Source of the DNA: Bradyrhizobiaceae bacterium
GTDB lineage: Bacteria; Pseudomonadota; Alphaproteobacteria; Rhizobiales; Xanthobacteraceae
Direction of reading: 5' to 3'
NCBI GenBank assembly: GCA_003963145.1
Contig: RXJJ01000010.1
Location: 29,558-93,557 of the forward strand
Length of the DNA: 64,000 bases
Shown: piece after piece, positions 1-11,335 of the stretch
How positions within the stretch are numbered: the stretch's first letter is position 1
Layout of the letters: each line of letters starts with the position of its first letter
The notes under the pieces: generated by a model
Databases searched by the model: none
What the model was told of the DNA's origin: nothing
What the model saw: the letters and a program-made list of their open reading frames with translations, nothing else
Position numbers and translations under genes: made by a program

Positions 1-1430
1 ATACGCACGCGGTAGTCGATCAGCTTCAGTCCCTCGATGTATTTCTGGTACTTGCCGAGGTCCTTGCGCAGCGCCACGTCGAGCGCGTTGACAGGGCCAT
101 TGCCCTCGCCCGCGGAAATCAGCTGCTCGCCGCCGACATCGACCTTCACCACCGCCATCGCCACGGTGACACGCTGACCGAGCGCGTTGCTGCGTTGCTC
201 GACGTTGACGTCGAACTGCAGGACACGGATGTAGTCCGGCACCTTGCCGAGCGTGCGCCGCGCCAGCAGATCGAACGATGCGTCGGCAGATTCATAAGCG
301 AAACCCGCCGCCTCGCGCTCCTTCATTTCCTCGATCAGCCGGGTCAGCTTCGGATCGTTTTTCTCGAAAGGAATGTTCGCCCGCTCCAGCGCGGCGAGAA
401 CGTTGGAGCGGCCCGCCTGATCGGACACCAGCACCTTGCGGTGATTGCCGACCGCCTCGGGCGCGATGTGCTCGTAAGTGTGCGGGTCCTTCAGCACGGC
501 CGAGGCGTGGATTCCCGTCTTGGTGACGAACGCGCTTTCGCCGACATAGGGCGCGTGCATGTCCGGCGCGCGATTGAGGATGTCGTCGAGCGAGCGCGAC
601 ACCTGCACCAGTGTCTTCAGATTTTGATCCGATACGCCGATATCGAATCTGTCGGCGAATTCGCCCTTCAGCTTCAGCGTCGGGATCAGCGAACACAGAT
701 TGGCGTTGCCGCATCGCTCGCCAAGACCGTTCAGCGTGCCCTGGATCTGGCGCACGCCGGCGCGCACAGCGGCAAGCGTGTTGGCCACCGCCTGCTCGGT
801 ATCGTTATGGGCATGGATTCCGAGATGATCGCCGGGGATGTGCCCGACGACCTCCCGGACGATTGTTTCGATCTCGTCCGGCATGGTGCCGCCATTGGTA
901 TCGCACAGCACCACCCAGCGCGCGCCGGACTCATACGCAGCCTTCGCGCAGGCCAGCGCGAAGGCCGGATCTTCCTTGTAACCGTCGAAAAAGTGCTCGC
1001 AATCCAGCATCACCTCGCGGCCTGCCGCCTTCGCGGCAGCAACGCTGTCGCGGATCGAGGCGAGATTTTCTTCGTTCGTGGTCTGCAGCGCGACACGCAC
1101 CTGATAGGCGGAAGCCTTGGCGACGAAACAGATCGCGTCCGCCTTCGCCTCGAGCAACGCGGCAACGCCCGGATCGTTCGACGCCGAGCGGCCTGCGCGC
1201 CTCGTCATGCCGAAGGCGGTGAACTTCGCATGTCCGAATTTCGGCTTGCGCGAGAAAAAATCGGTATCCATCGGGTTGGCGCCGGGATAGCCGCCCTCGA
1301 TGTAGTCGATGCCGAGTTCATCGACCATCTGCGCGATCAGCTGCTTGTCGTGCAGCGTGAAGTCGACGCCATGCGTCTGCGCGCCGTCGCGCAGCGTGGT
1401 GTCGAACAGATAAAGGCGCTCGCGGCTCAT
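1..1430 (-). CDS. cimA: Citramalate synthase (truncated by window start)
   Basis: Reverse-strand reading from ATG at 1430: [53 protein letters not shown]...; later HIPGDHLGIHAHNDTEQAVANTLAAV. Alpha-IPMS/citramalate synthase signature. Absent from the ORF track because it runs off the edge. Confidence 0.85.
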   Translation of the reverse strand, partial: MSRERLYLFDTTLRDGAQTHGVDFTLHDKQLIAQMVDELGIDYIEGGYPGANPMDTDFFSRKPKFGHAKFTAFGMTRRAGRSASNDPGVAALLEAKADAICFVAKASAYQVRVALQTTNEENLASIRDSVAAAKAAGREVMLDCEHFFDGYKEDPAFALACAKAAYESGARWVVLCDTNGGTMPDEIETIVREVVGHIPGDHLGIHAHNDTEQAVANTLAAVRAGVRQIQGTLNGLGERCGNANLCSLIPTLKLKGEFADRFDIGVSDQNLKTLVQVSRSLDDILNRAPDMHAPYVGESAFVTKTGIHASAVLKDPHTYEHIAPEAVGNHRKVLVSDQAGRSNVLAALERANIPFEKNDPKLTRLIEEMKEREAAGFAYESADASFDLLARRTLGKVPDYIRVLQFDVNVEQRSNALGQRVTVAMAVVKVDVGGEQLISAGEGNGPVNALDVALRKDLGKYQKYIEGLKLIDYRVR

Positions 1431-1960
1431 GACGGCCTCTCGCCCGGCTGGTCGTTGGCTGCCAGCATTTTCTTCATCGTGGTGTTGGCCAGCCACTCAT
1501 CGCCGACGGTGACGGTGTTGCGGCTTTCTCCGGCATAGCCCCGCTTCTTGAAAAAAGGTTCGGCGGTGTCGCTGGCATCCACGGTCAGCCGCGTTGCGCC
1601 GCGCGCGCCGGCCAGCTTCTCGATGGCATCGCAGAGCGCGCTCGCCACGCCCTGCCGCGCCGCGCCGGGATGAACATAGAGCATGTCGAGGTGATCGGCG
1701 CCCTTGAGGGACACGAAGCCGACCGGCGAGCCCTGCAGGGTCGCGACCAGCGTCAGCTGAGAACCAAGACGCTTGCCGAACGCCTCTTCGTCGTCGGCGA
1801 CGGCGGCCCATGCGTCGCGCTGGTTCTCGGAATAATCGTCCTCGGTCAGCCCTTCGACGCTCGCGGCAAAGATCGCCGCGAGGATCGGAACGTCCGCCGG
1901 CAGGAATGGCCGCAGCCCGATTTGTGGAAATGCCTGCGCCATCATCGCGCGACCTCCCAC
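1427..1960 (-). CDS. GNAT family N-acetyltransferase
   Basis: 177 aa; GNAT-like core [27 protein letters not shown]; overlaps the cimA start by 4 nt. Confidence 0.8.
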   Translation of the reverse strand: MGGRAMMAQAFPQIGLRPFLPADVPILAAIFAASVEGLTEDDYSENQRDAWAAVADDEEAFGKRLGSQLTLVATLQGSPVGFVSLKGADHLDMLYVHPGAARQGVASALCDAIEKLAGARGATRLTVDASDTAEPFFKKRGYAGESRNTVTVGDEWLANTTMKKMLAANDQPGERPS

Positions 1961-3429
1961 GTGGTCACGGGCTTGCCGTCGGCGTCTTTGCCGTCCTTGA
2001 TCGCGATGCCCATCGCAGCGAGTTGGTCGCGGATGCGGTCGGATTCCGCAAAATCCTTGCGAGCACGGGCGGATTCGCGAGCCATAATAAGCGGCCCGAC
2101 CTTTTCCATTAGATCGCGGCGGCGTGCATTTGCCGGATTTGATCCGTAGGGGCGGGAGAATTCGATGCCGAGCAATCGAAGAGTAGAAATCAGGAAAGGT
2201 AACCTCTCGGGTTCCCGTCTCACTTCATTAGCTAAATGATGCACGCGGTCTAGCGCGCGATGGGTGTTGAGATCGTCGGCCAGCGCCTCCATCACCTCTC
2301 GGTCTGGTTCACCAACCTTAAGCATGAGCGACGGATTGTTCAGGGGCTCGATAATTCGGTCGACAAGAAGCTCCCATTGAACAACTTGGTCTTCTGCTTC
2401 CCATAGTCTTTTGATTGTCCAGTCTATCGGTTGCCGATAATGTGTCTTTAGCATCGCGACGCGAACAACGTTTCCCGCCCAAGTCTTTTTTCCAAAAGTA
2501 TCCATTGTAAGCAATTCGTTGATGGTGACGAAATTGCCGAGGCTCTTCGACATCTTCTCGCCTTCGACCTGCAGGAAGCCGTTGTGCATCCACACATTGG
2601 CCATGCGGCTCTGGTGAAACGCGCAGCAGGACTGCGCCATCTCATTCTCGTGATGCGGAAACACGAGATCGATGCCGCCGCCGTGAATGTCGAACTGGTG
2701 CGGATAGTTCTGCCCCGACGACAACGTGGCCTTCACATCTTCCCATAAAAGTTTGTCGGCCATCGCCGAGCATTCAATGTGCCAGCCCGGACGGCCCGGC
2801 GCCCCGATGCCGGCTGGCGAGGGCCATGACGGCTCGCCCGGCTTCGAGGGCTTCCACAAAACAAAGTCCATCGGCGCGCGCTTGTACGGCGCGACATCGA
2901 CCCGCGCGCCGGCCAGCATTTCATCGAGCGTGCGCCGCGCGAGGCTGCCGTATTTCTGATCGGTGGCGACACTGAACAGGACATGATCCTGCTCGACATA
3001 GGCGTTTTTATTCGCGATCAACTTTTCGATGATCGCGCGCATCTCCCCGATATGCTCGGTCGCGCGCGGCTCGGCGCTGGGGCGCAGACAACCCAGCTCA
3101 TCGACATCGGCATGGAATTGCTTCTCGGTCTGCTCGGTGACCTTGCGAATCGCCTCGTTCAGCGGCAGGCCGGGAAAGTCGCGCGCCGCGCGATCGTTGA
3201 TCTTGTCGTCGACGTCGGTGATGTTGCGGACATAGGTGACGTGTTTCTCGCCGTAGAGATGCCGCAGCAGGCGAAACAGCACGTCGAACACGATGACCGG
3301 GCGCGCGTTGCCGATATGGGCGAAGTCATAGACCGTCGGCCCGCACACATACATACGCACGTTCGAAGCATCGAGCGGCACGAAAGCGCGCTTTTCCTTC
3401 GTCAGCGTATCGTAGAGCTTCAGCTCCAT
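1942..3429 (-). CDS. cysS: Cysteinyl-tRNA synthetase
   Basis: [53 protein letters not shown] motif. Start placed at 3429 rather than the ORF-track 3543. Confidence 0.93.
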   Translation of the reverse strand: MELKLYDTLTKEKRAFVPLDASNVRMYVCGPTVYDFAHIGNARPVIVFDVLFRLLRHLYGEKHVTYVRNITDVDDKINDRAARDFPGLPLNEAIRKVTEQTEKQFHADVDELGCLRPSAEPRATEHIGEMRAIIEKLIANKNAYVEQDHVLFSVATDQKYGSLARRTLDEMLAGARVDVAPYKRAPMDFVLWKPSKPGEPSWPSPAGIGAPGRPGWHIECSAMADKLLWEDVKATLSSGQNYPHQFDIHGGGIDLVFPHHENEMAQSCCAFHQSRMANVWMHNGFLQVEGEKMSKSLGNFVTINELLTMDTFGKKTWAGNVVRVAMLKTHYRQPIDWTIKRLWEAEDQVVQWELLVDRIIEPLNNPSLMLKVGEPDREVMEALADDLNTHRALDRVHHLANEVRREPERLPFLISTLRLLGIEFSRPYGSNPANARRRDLMEKVGPLIMARESARARKDFAESDRIRDQLAAMGIAIKDGKDADGKPVTTWEVAR

Positions 3430-3735
3430 CGCGGCTGTCCCATAACAAAAGAATCCCATCCCTTGCGGCCGGGTCGTCAAATCATCTCTTTTGAGAAAAG
3501 ACGGCTCCAGCCAGCGTTTAGCTAGCGAATAATCCCACGGCAAATGCCGAAAATGGAGAGAGAACCGTTCATGGCCGGCACAATGGTCCGCGCAGGCGGG
3601 CGCGTCAAGCGCGATGGCGGCCTCTGGTAAAGGGAATTTAGGCTCATTTCATTGTGACCGCAAAAGCCGGTTAAGCAATCTTAACACATCGCCCGTATCG
3701 GTATAAAGCCTCCGCTCCCTCCCGTCCGGTGCCTT

Positions 3736-4059
3736 ATGCGACTGATTCCCGCGATTCTTGTTTCCGCGTCCCTTGGCTGCGCTCTTCTTGCCGCTTCCGT
3801 GTCTTCCTCACTCGCCGACAGCGAGGTTTTCATCGTCGCCAATCAGCCAGACGGCTATGGCATCGACCATTGTCTGGCCAATGGCGAACGCTGCGGAGCC
3901 CCGGCGGCACGCGCCTATTGCCAGTTGCACGAATTCTCCCAGGCCAGCGCCTATCGTCGGGTCGATCCCGACGAGGTGACAGGCTCGGTTCCCGTCTCCG
4001 CCGGTACATGCAAGGGCAGCGGCTGCGACGAGTATGTCGCCATCACCTGCCAGCGGTGA
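3736..4059 (+). CDS. Small secreted Cys-containing hypothetical protein
   Basis: 107 aa, N-terminal signal peptide (MRLIPAILVSASLGCALLAASVSSSLA), mature part with several Cys. Confidence 0.65.
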   Translation: MRLIPAILVSASLGCALLAASVSSSLADSEVFIVANQPDGYGIDHCLANGERCGAPAARAYCQLHEFSQASAYRRVDPDEVTGSVPVSAGTCKGSGCDEYVAITCQR

Positions 4060-4176
4060 ATCCGGCGGCCTTGGCTGCCTTTAATGCGCCCTGAATCGGA
4101 CGTGACCTCGCCGCCGGAAGCCTGTATGTGAAGCGGCGTCGGCCGCCATGCGGCTGGATTTCGAGCCGGATTCAGC

Positions 4177-5277
4177 GTGCCAATGCCCCCCCGTTCGTTC
4201 CCGAAATACGTCCTGCTGCTGGGCGTTGCCCTGACGGCCAGTTCCACAGCTTTTGCGCAGGTAATCTCGCAAGGCCCGGGCAGCCCGATGTGCCAGCGCC
4301 TTGAGGGCCAGCTGGCCAGCATCAATAGCGGCGCGGGCAGCGGCGGAGACCCCGCGCGCGCCGACCAGATCAGGCGCTATCAGGATGCCGCGACAAAACA
4401 GCAGGCCGAACTGGAGCGTGTTCAGGGCCAAGCAAGGCGGCAGGGTTGTGAGAGCTCCGGCTTCTTCTCGATGTTCACCGGCCAGTCCGCGCAATGCGCC
4501 CCGATCAACAACCAGATCCAGCAGATGCGCGCCAATCTGGATCAGATCACGACCAGCCTTCAGCAGTTGCGCAACGGCGCCTCGACCGTGGACGATAACC
4601 AGCGCCGCTCGGTGATGCTTGCGCTGGCGCAGAACAATTGCGGCCAGCAATACGTCAATGCTGTTCGCTCCACCGGCGGCTTCCTCGACACGCTGTTCGG
4701 CGGCGGCGGCAATAATCCGGGAATGAGCGATCCCAACGCTCCGAATGCAGGCACCTACCGCACGGTCTGCGCGCGCAGCTGCGACGGCGCGTATTTCCCG
4801 ATCTCGTTCGCGACCGTCCCGAGCCGCTTCCAGGACGACGAGCGCACCTGCAAGGCGCTGTGCCCGAATTCGGAAGCGACATTGTTCACCTATCGCAATC
4901 CGGGCGAGGATATCGGACAGGCCGTGTCGCTGAACGGACAGCCCTACTCCCAGTCGCCCAACGCTTTCCGCTTCCGCACCCAGTTCGACAAAACCTGCAG
5001 CTGCCGCGCGCCGGGCCAGAGCTGGGCCGATGCGCTCAAGAATGTCGACGATTCCAGCGCTGCGGCGCAGGGCGACATCATCGTCACGCCGGAAAACGCA
5101 AAGAAACTATCGCAGCCGGTGGCGACACCTGCCTCGCGCCGTCAGCCGGCGACGGCATCACCGGCCCCCGCTGCGCCGGAGACCGCCGATACCGCCACAT
5201 CAACGGGCGACAAACCGATCCGCTCGGTGGGACCGACATTCGTTCCCAATCAACCGTCGCCCAGCCGCCCGAACTGA
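4177..5277 (+). CDS. DUF2865-like secreted protein
   Basis: Signal peptide, coiled region PMCQRLEGQLASINSG...QIRRYQDAATKQQAELERVQGQARRQGC, then YRTVCARSCDGAYFPISFAT. Confidence 0.7.
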   Translation: MPMPPRSFPKYVLLLGVALTASSTAFAQVISQGPGSPMCQRLEGQLASINSGAGSGGDPARADQIRRYQDAATKQQAELERVQGQARRQGCESSGFFSMFTGQSAQCAPINNQIQQMRANLDQITTSLQQLRNGASTVDDNQRRSVMLALAQNNCGQQYVNAVRSTGGFLDTLFGGGGNNPGMSDPNAPNAGTYRTVCARSCDGAYFPISFATVPSRFQDDERTCKALCPNSEATLFTYRNPGEDIGQAVSLNGQPYSQSPNAFRFRTQFDKTCSCRAPGQSWADALKNVDDSSAAAQGDIIVTPENAKKLSQPVATPASRRQPATASPAPAAPETADTATSTGDKPIRSVGPTFVPNQPSPSRPN

Positions 5278-5295
5278 CGGCCTCGCGTTTGTGAC

Positions 5296-6645
5296 CTAGC
5301 GGCTCGCGGCCTCCAGCCGGCGCAGCACTTTCGCACGGCCGATCAATGGCAACAGCGCCTTCAATTCCGGTCCCTGCTCGCGCCCGGTCAGTGCAAGACG
5401 CAGCGGATGAAACAGGGCCTTCCCTTTCTTGCCGCTCGCAGCTCCCACAGCCTTCGTGAATTTCGACCAGGTTTCTGTATCCCACGGCTCGGATGGCAGA
5501 TGCGGAATGGACAGCGCGACCAGATCGGTATCGTCCGAAGTGAACGTATCGCTGCCGGAAACGACCTCCCACCACTGGCGCGCATCGTCGAGACGCTCGA
5601 GATTGCCGCGAACCGCGAGCCAGAACGCTTCGGCATCCCGATTGACGCCGAGAACGCTCAAACGATCCGCGACATTCGCAAAAGGCAGGATATGCAGCGT
5701 GCGCGCGTTCAGGCCGTTCAATTCCGCCGGATCGAATTTTGCCGGTGAGTGCGAAATGTCGGACAAAGCGATTCGGGTCATCAGATCGTCGAGACTCACC
5801 ACCGGCTCGACATTGTGCGAGGTGCCGACCAGCACCGACAGCGCCGCGACCGCCTGCGGCTCGAACCCCTCCTCGCGCAAGGTGCCGAGCGACAGATGCC
5901 CGAGACGCTTCGACAGGCCCTCGCCACTCGGCAGCGTCAGCAGATTGTGATGCGCGAAGCGCGGCGGCTTCGCACCGAGCGCCTCGAACAGCTGAATCTG
6001 CACCGCGGTGTTGGTGATGTGGTCTTCGCCGCGAATGATGTCGGTGATGCCCATGTCGATGTCATCGGTGACTGATGGCAGCGTGTAGAGATACGAGCCA
6101 TCGGCGCGGATCAGCACCGGATCGGACAACGAAGCCGTATCGATGCTGGTTTCCCCGCGCACGCCGTCGACCCAGCCGATGATCTTGTGGTCGAGCTTGA
6201 AACGCCAATAAGGCTTGAGGCCTTCGGCGGCATATTCGGCGTGACCCTCCGGTGTGATCTTCAGCGCCGCGCGATTGTAGATCGGCGGAAGATGCCGCGC
6301 CTGCAATCGCTTGCGCTGATATTCCAGTTCCTCTTCCGTCTCGTAGCACGCGTAAAGAAGACCGGCGTCGCGCAGCTTCTTCGCCGCCGCATCGTACAGC
6401 GCCACCCGTTCGGACTGCCGCTCGACACGGCCCGGCACGACGCCCAGCCAGTCGAGATCGATCGCGATGGCGTCGGCGAATTCCTTTGTCGAGCGCGCGC
6501 GGTCGGTATCGTCATAGCGCAGCACAAACTGTCCGCCATGCCTGCGCGCGTGCAGATAATTGAACAAAGCGGTGCGCGCATTGCCGATATGAATGCGCCC
6601 GGTCGGTGAAGGCGCGAAGCGGACGACGGGTTTCTCAGCCATCAA
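5296..6645 (-). CDS. gltX: Glutamyl-tRNA synthetase
   Basis: [36 protein letters not shown] (KMSKS-like). Confidence 0.9.
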   Translation of the reverse strand: MMAEKPVVRFAPSPTGRIHIGNARTALFNYLHARRHGGQFVLRYDDTDRARSTKEFADAIAIDLDWLGVVPGRVERQSERVALYDAAAKKLRDAGLLYACYETEEELEYQRKRLQARHLPPIYNRAALKITPEGHAEYAAEGLKPYWRFKLDHKIIGWVDGVRGETSIDTASLSDPVLIRADGSYLYTLPSVTDDIDMGITDIIRGEDHITNTAVQIQLFEALGAKPPRFAHHNLLTLPSGEGLSKRLGHLSLGTLREEGFEPQAVAALSVLVGTSHNVEPVVSLDDLMTRIALSDISHSPAKFDPAELNGLNARTLHILPFANVADRLSVLGVNRDAEAFWLAVRGNLERLDDARQWWEVVSGSDTFTSDDTDLVALSIPHLPSEPWDTETWSKFTKAVGAASGKKGKALFHPLRLALTGREQGPELKALLPLIGRAKVLRRLEAASR

Positions 6646-8386
6646 TGGCCTCGGCCGAACCGCTGGCGCGAGAGACGAGAGCCTGATCCGGCTCGGCGGG
6701 ACGTTCGCCCGCGTCGCGGAATTTGTTGACGATCGGATAGCGGCGGTCGCGGCCGAAATTCCGGCGCGTCACCTTTACGCCGGGCGGCGCCTGACGGCGC
6801 TTGTATTCGGCAAGATTAAGCAACCGGTCGATACGGACCACGGTGTCGCGGTCATATCCTTCGGCGATGATGGAGGCGAGCGGCGCCTCGCGCTCGACCA
6901 GCCGCTCCAGAATGGCGTCGAGGACATCATACGGCGGCAACGAATCCTGATCGGTCTGGTTCTCGCGCAATTCGGCGGTCGGCGGACGCGCGATGATGCT
7001 GACCGGAATGACCTTGCCGGACGGGCCGAGCGCGCCTTCCGGCTTCCATGAATTGCGTAGCGATGACAGACGGAACACCTCAGTCTTGTAGATGTCCTTG
7101 ATCGGATTGAATCCACCGTTCATGTCGCCGTAGAGCGTCGCGTAGCCGACCGACATTTCCGACTTGTTGCCGGTTGTCACCAGCATGTTGCCGAACTTGT
7201 TGGACATCGCCATCAGCAGCACGCCGCGCGTGCGCGCCTGCAGATTTTCCTCGGTGACGTCGCGGTTACGGCCCGCGAAGGTGTCCTTGAGGATCGTCTC
7301 GAAACCGCTGATCGCGGCGGCAATCGGCAGCACGTCGTACTGGATACAGAAATTGCGCGCGATCCGCGCTGCGTCATTGATCGATTCCTTCGCGGTGAAC
7401 TTGAACGGCAGCATCACCCCGCGCACGCGCTCGGAGCCGATGGCATCGACCGCGATCGCAAGGCACAAGGCCGAGTCGATACCGCCGGAAATGCCGAGCA
7501 GCACGCCCGGAAACGCATTCTTGGTGACGTAGTCGCGCAAGCCCAGCACGCAGGCGGCGTAATCGCCCCGGTCGCCGTCGAGCACCGGCGAAACCGGGCC
7601 CTTGCAGACCCAGCCCCCCTCGCTTTTGGTCCAGCGCAAGGTGGTGATGTTTTCGACGAAACCCGGCAACTGAAACGCCAGCGACCGGTCGCCGTTCAGA
7701 CCGAACGAAGAGCCGTCGAACACGAGTTCATCCTGTCCGCCGACCTGATTGAGATAGACCAGCGGCAACCCGCTTTCCGTCACCCGGGCGACGGACACCG
7801 CCATCCGCATGTCGTTCTTTTCGCGCGTATAGGGCGAGCCGTTCGGCACGATCAGGATTTCAGCGCCGGTCTCCAGAAGACATTCGACGACGTTCTCGTA
7901 CTCGTCGGATTCCTCCATCCAGGTGTCTTCACAGATCGGCACGCCGACGCGCACGCCGCGCACCGTCACCGGCCCGGCAGCGGGGCCTCGCGCGAACACG
8001 CGCTTTTCGTCGAACACGCCGTAATTGGGAAGATTGGCCTTGAAGCGCAGCGCCGCGATCCGCCCGCCATCGAGCAGCGCGCAGGCGTTGTAGAGTTTGC
8101 CGTCATCGACCCAGGGGGTGCCGATCAGGACCGCAGGCCCGCCATCGGCGGTCTCGCGCGCGAGATCCTCGATAGCCGCGCGGCAGGCGGCCTGAAAAGC
8201 CGGTTTCAGGACGAGATCTTCTGGCGGGTAGCCGGCGATGAACAGTTCGGACAGAACCAGAAGATCGGCCTTGTCCTTCGCCGCGCGCGCCCGGGCATCG
8301 CGCGCCTTCTGCGCATTGCCGGAAATGTCCCCGACAATCGGATTAAGCTGCGCCAGCGTGATCGTGAAATTTGCAGGATCGGCCAT
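6635..8386 (-). CDS. nadE: Glutamine-dependent NAD+ synthetase
   Basis: N-terminal nitrilase-like domain plus [23 protein letters not shown]-loop. Confidence 0.92.
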   Translation of the reverse strand: MADPANFTITLAQLNPIVGDISGNAQKARDARARAAKDKADLLVLSELFIAGYPPEDLVLKPAFQAACRAAIEDLARETADGGPAVLIGTPWVDDGKLYNACALLDGGRIAALRFKANLPNYGVFDEKRVFARGPAAGPVTVRGVRVGVPICEDTWMEESDEYENVVECLLETGAEILIVPNGSPYTREKNDMRMAVSVARVTESGLPLVYLNQVGGQDELVFDGSSFGLNGDRSLAFQLPGFVENITTLRWTKSEGGWVCKGPVSPVLDGDRGDYAACVLGLRDYVTKNAFPGVLLGISGGIDSALCLAIAVDAIGSERVRGVMLPFKFTAKESINDAARIARNFCIQYDVLPIAAAISGFETILKDTFAGRNRDVTEENLQARTRGVLLMAMSNKFGNMLVTTGNKSEMSVGYATLYGDMNGGFNPIKDIYKTEVFRLSSLRNSWKPEGALGPSGKVIPVSIIARPPTAELRENQTDQDSLPPYDVLDAILERLVEREAPLASIIAEGYDRDTVVRIDRLLNLAEYKRRQAPPGVKVTRRNFGRDRRYPIVNKFRDAGERPAEPDQALVSRASGSAEAIDG

Positions 8387-8445
8387 GCGAAGGTTTTAGT
8401 CCGCTTCGCGAGTTCTTCGCAATATCGCGCGCAACGGCGCGGGAT

Positions 8446-9834
8446 TTAAAATCCCGCGACCGCCGGTATCGGTTTCACCTTGCCGTCACGCTCGTTCTTG
8501 AGGAGTTCGGCGATCAGGAAAGCCATGTCGATCGACTGCTCGGCGTTCAGACGCGGATCGCAGGCCGTGTGATAACGGTCGTTGAGGTCCTCGTCGGTGA
8601 TCGCACGCGCGCCGCCGATGCACTCGGTCACGTTCTGGCCGGTCATTTCCAGATGCACGCCACCCGGATGGGTGCCTTCCGCCGCATGAACCGCGAAGAA
8701 GGTCTTCACCTCCGACAGGATGCGATCGAACGGCCGCGTCTTGTAGCCGGTGGTCGACGTGATGGTGTTGCCATGCATCGGATCGCACGACCACACCACG
8801 ACCTTGCCCTCGCGCTTCACCGCCCGGATCAGATGCGGCAGATGCTCGGCCACCTTGTCCGCACCGAAACGATTGATGAGCGTCAGACGTCCCGGCTCGT
8901 TTTCCGGGTTAAGGATGTCGATCAGCTTGAGCAACTCGTCCGGCTTGAGCGAGGGACCGCATTTCAGCCCGATCGGATTCCTGATGCCGCGGAAATATTC
9001 CACGTGGCCATGATCAAGCTGGCGGGTGCGATCGCCGATCCAGAGCATGTGGCCCGAGGTCGCGTACCAGTCGCCGGTCGTCGAATCGACGCGCGTGAAG
9101 GCCTGCTCGTAACCGAGCAGCAGCGCCTCATGACTGGTGTAGAAATCGGTCGCGCGCAGTTCGGGGTGGCTTTCGAGATCGAGGCCGCAAGCGCGCATGA
9201 AATTCAGCGCGTCGGAGATGCGGTCGGCCAGTTCCTTGTAACGGCGCGACTGCTGCGAATCCTTCAGGAAACCGAGCATCCACTGATGCACGCTCCCGAG
9301 ATTGGCGAAGCCGCCCGTCGCGAATGCGCGGAGCAGGTTGAGCGTCGCCGCCGACTGCCGGTAGGCCATCAGCTGGCGACGCGGATCGGGAACACGCGCT
9401 TCCGCCGTGAAGGCGGCGTCATTGACGATATCGCCGCGATAGCTCGGCAGTTCGATGCCGTCCTTTTTCTCGGTCGGCGAGGAACGCGGTTTGGCGAACT
9501 GCCCCGCGACACGGCCGACCTTCACCACCGGCAGCGCGCCGGCATAGGTCAGCACCACCGCCATCTGCAGCAGCACGCGGAAGAAATCGCGGATGTTGTT
9601 GGCGCCATGCTCGGCGAAGCTCTCGGCGCAATCGCCGCCCTGCAACAGGAAGGCCTCGCCGGCGGCGACACGCGCCAGCGACTTTTTCAGGTTGCGCGCC
9701 TCGCCTGCAAAAACCAGCGGCGGAAACGTCGCAAGCTGCGCCTCGACATCCGCGAGCGCCTTCGCGTCGGGATAATCCGGCACCTGAAGCACCGGCTTTG
9801 AGCGCCAACTCTCGGGTGTCCACCGCTCGGACAT
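8446..9834 (-). CDS. Class II (plant-type) 3-deoxy-7-phosphoheptulonate synthase
   Basis: [62 protein letters not shown]. Confidence 0.93.
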   Translation of the reverse strand: MSERWTPESWRSKPVLQVPDYPDAKALADVEAQLATFPPLVFAGEARNLKKSLARVAAGEAFLLQGGDCAESFAEHGANNIRDFFRVLLQMAVVLTYAGALPVVKVGRVAGQFAKPRSSPTEKKDGIELPSYRGDIVNDAAFTAEARVPDPRRQLMAYRQSAATLNLLRAFATGGFANLGSVHQWMLGFLKDSQQSRRYKELADRISDALNFMRACGLDLESHPELRATDFYTSHEALLLGYEQAFTRVDSTTGDWYATSGHMLWIGDRTRQLDHGHVEYFRGIRNPIGLKCGPSLKPDELLKLIDILNPENEPGRLTLINRFGADKVAEHLPHLIRAVKREGKVVVWSCDPMHGNTITSTTGYKTRPFDRILSEVKTFFAVHAAEGTHPGGVHLEMTGQNVTECIGGARAITDEDLNDRYHTACDPRLNAEQSIDMAFLIAELLKNERDGKVKPIPAVAGF

Positions 9835-9961
9835 GACCTGAAACTCCTGAAACGAATAAGGAAGCGCGGGTTATACACACCCTGCCCCGGTCCTGAAAGC
9901 TGCCAATTCGGCCTTTTTTGCCAATAGCTTAATCAGGCACGCGACGCGGGCGCGAAAAAAA

Positions 9962-9988
9962 CCGCCGGCTCCTTAAATGGGCCGGCGG
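9962..9988 (-). terminator. Rho-independent terminator of the downstream-reading beta-propeller gene
   Basis: ccgccggctccttaaatgggccggcgg with an A-run on the + strand side (T-run on the minus strand). Confidence 0.7.
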
Positions 9989-10016
9989 CTCGTCATCTGC
10001 AACTGGCTCTCGCGTC

Positions 10017-11186
10017 TCAGCGTTCGGCGACGCCGATGCCCGCCGGCCCCGTCGCCTTGATCGCGCCCGAGCGCTTCAGAGCCTTGCCGTCGAAATCGAA
10101 CACCTGGATTTCGTTCTCGACCATGCACTGGACCAGGATTTTCTTGTTGTCCTTGCTGAATGCCACGCCCTGGCACCAGTGGCCGACACCCGCTTCGGCC
10201 ACCGGGGTCAGTTTTTTGTCCTTGAGGCTGAACACTTTCAGGATGCCGCCATCATTGTAGATCGGCGAAGCCTTGGCCTTGTTCGAACCGTTCATCACAG
10301 CCAGAGCGAGATACTGGCCGTCCGGCGACAGCTTCATGCCTTCCGGTGTCGGGCCCACCGAGACTGTATCGATCGTGCGCGGCGGCTTGGCCTTGACGTC
10401 GATAACGCTGACCGTATCGGTATCGCCATTGCCGTTGTTGAGGCCGAGATCGGCCACGATCGCAACATCGCCCTTCGGCGACATGCTCAGGCCATAGGGC
10501 CGCAGACCGGCGCCGACATCGCGCTTGGTGTATTCGACCTTGTCCCCGTCAACCGACAACACCGACACCTTGTGATCGCCGTCGCGGGTGACCAGAGCCA
10601 TTTTTCCATCGGGCGTGAAAGCAACGGCGCTCGGTCCGGAAGCCGGTGCGCCGAAATCGATCTTGCCGGCGGGGGTGAGCGTTTTGCCCTCGGCCTTGAA
10701 AACAGAAACCGTGCCTTCGGCCCGGTTGGCGACCAGAACCAGATTTCCGGCAGGGCTGATCGCAACGCCCGAAGCTCCCGCTCCAGCTTCATGCGTGGCC
10801 ACGACGGCAGGCGGTTTGGCCTTGATGTCGATGACGGACAGCTTGTTGTCGGGCACGGCCTTCTTGGGATCGGCGGGATCGATCTTCATTGCGCCGGTCA
10901 CAAGCGCGAAAGATTCGTCCCTCGAAACCGCGACACTCATCGGCGGGCCGACCGCGCTGGTCGGGACCTGCACCTCGCCGATGACCTTGGGCGGGGTCTG
11001 ATTGAGGTCGATCACGAACACGTTGTCGGGCGCGACCGTCGCCGGCACTTCAGGCTTTCCGTCGTTCAAGGACGATTTTCCGTCGTTGGCGGAGACAGCG
11101 ATCTGGGCTCTGGCGAAACCTGGAAACAGCGATGCCAGCGAGACAGCAAGCATCAGCGCGCAAACGCGCGGGGCATTGACAAGCAT
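10017..11186 (-). CDS. YncE-like/7-bladed beta-propeller periplasmic protein
   Basis: Signal peptide; repeated blades (VSVFKAEGKTLTPAGKI, NKLSVIDIKAKPPAVVAT, DTVSVIDVKAKPPRTIDTV). Confidence 0.75.
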   Translation of the reverse strand: MLVNAPRVCALMLAVSLASLFPGFARAQIAVSANDGKSSLNDGKPEVPATVAPDNVFVIDLNQTPPKVIGEVQVPTSAVGPPMSVAVSRDESFALVTGAMKIDPADPKKAVPDNKLSVIDIKAKPPAVVATHEAGAGASGVAISPAGNLVLVANRAEGTVSVFKAEGKTLTPAGKIDFGAPASGPSAVAFTPDGKMALVTRDGDHKVSVLSVDGDKVEYTKRDVGAGLRPYGLSMSPKGDVAIVADLGLNNGNGDTDTVSVIDVKAKPPRTIDTVSVGPTPEGMKLSPDGQYLALAVMNGSNKAKASPIYNDGGILKVFSLKDKKLTPVAEAGVGHWCQGVAFSKDNKKILVQCMVENEIQVFDFDGKALKRSGAIKATGPAGIGVAER

Positions 11187-11335
11187 TGGACGTTCTCCCA
11201 CCCGATTTTTTGAATTTGTTGACCGGGCGCGCAGCCGGGCAACGGCGCGTCCATGCGCACGAATTAACACCGGCGATCCGGGATTAGTCCAATGGATTTG
11301 TCTGAACGCGGCGCAGCAAAATCGCCGGCGATCGT

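Noticed and set aside
195-1538. 447-aa + strand ORF in the track
   Set aside because: Antisense shadow of cimA (reverse strand reads a clear citramalate synthase); high-GC genomes give long spurious antisense ORFs.
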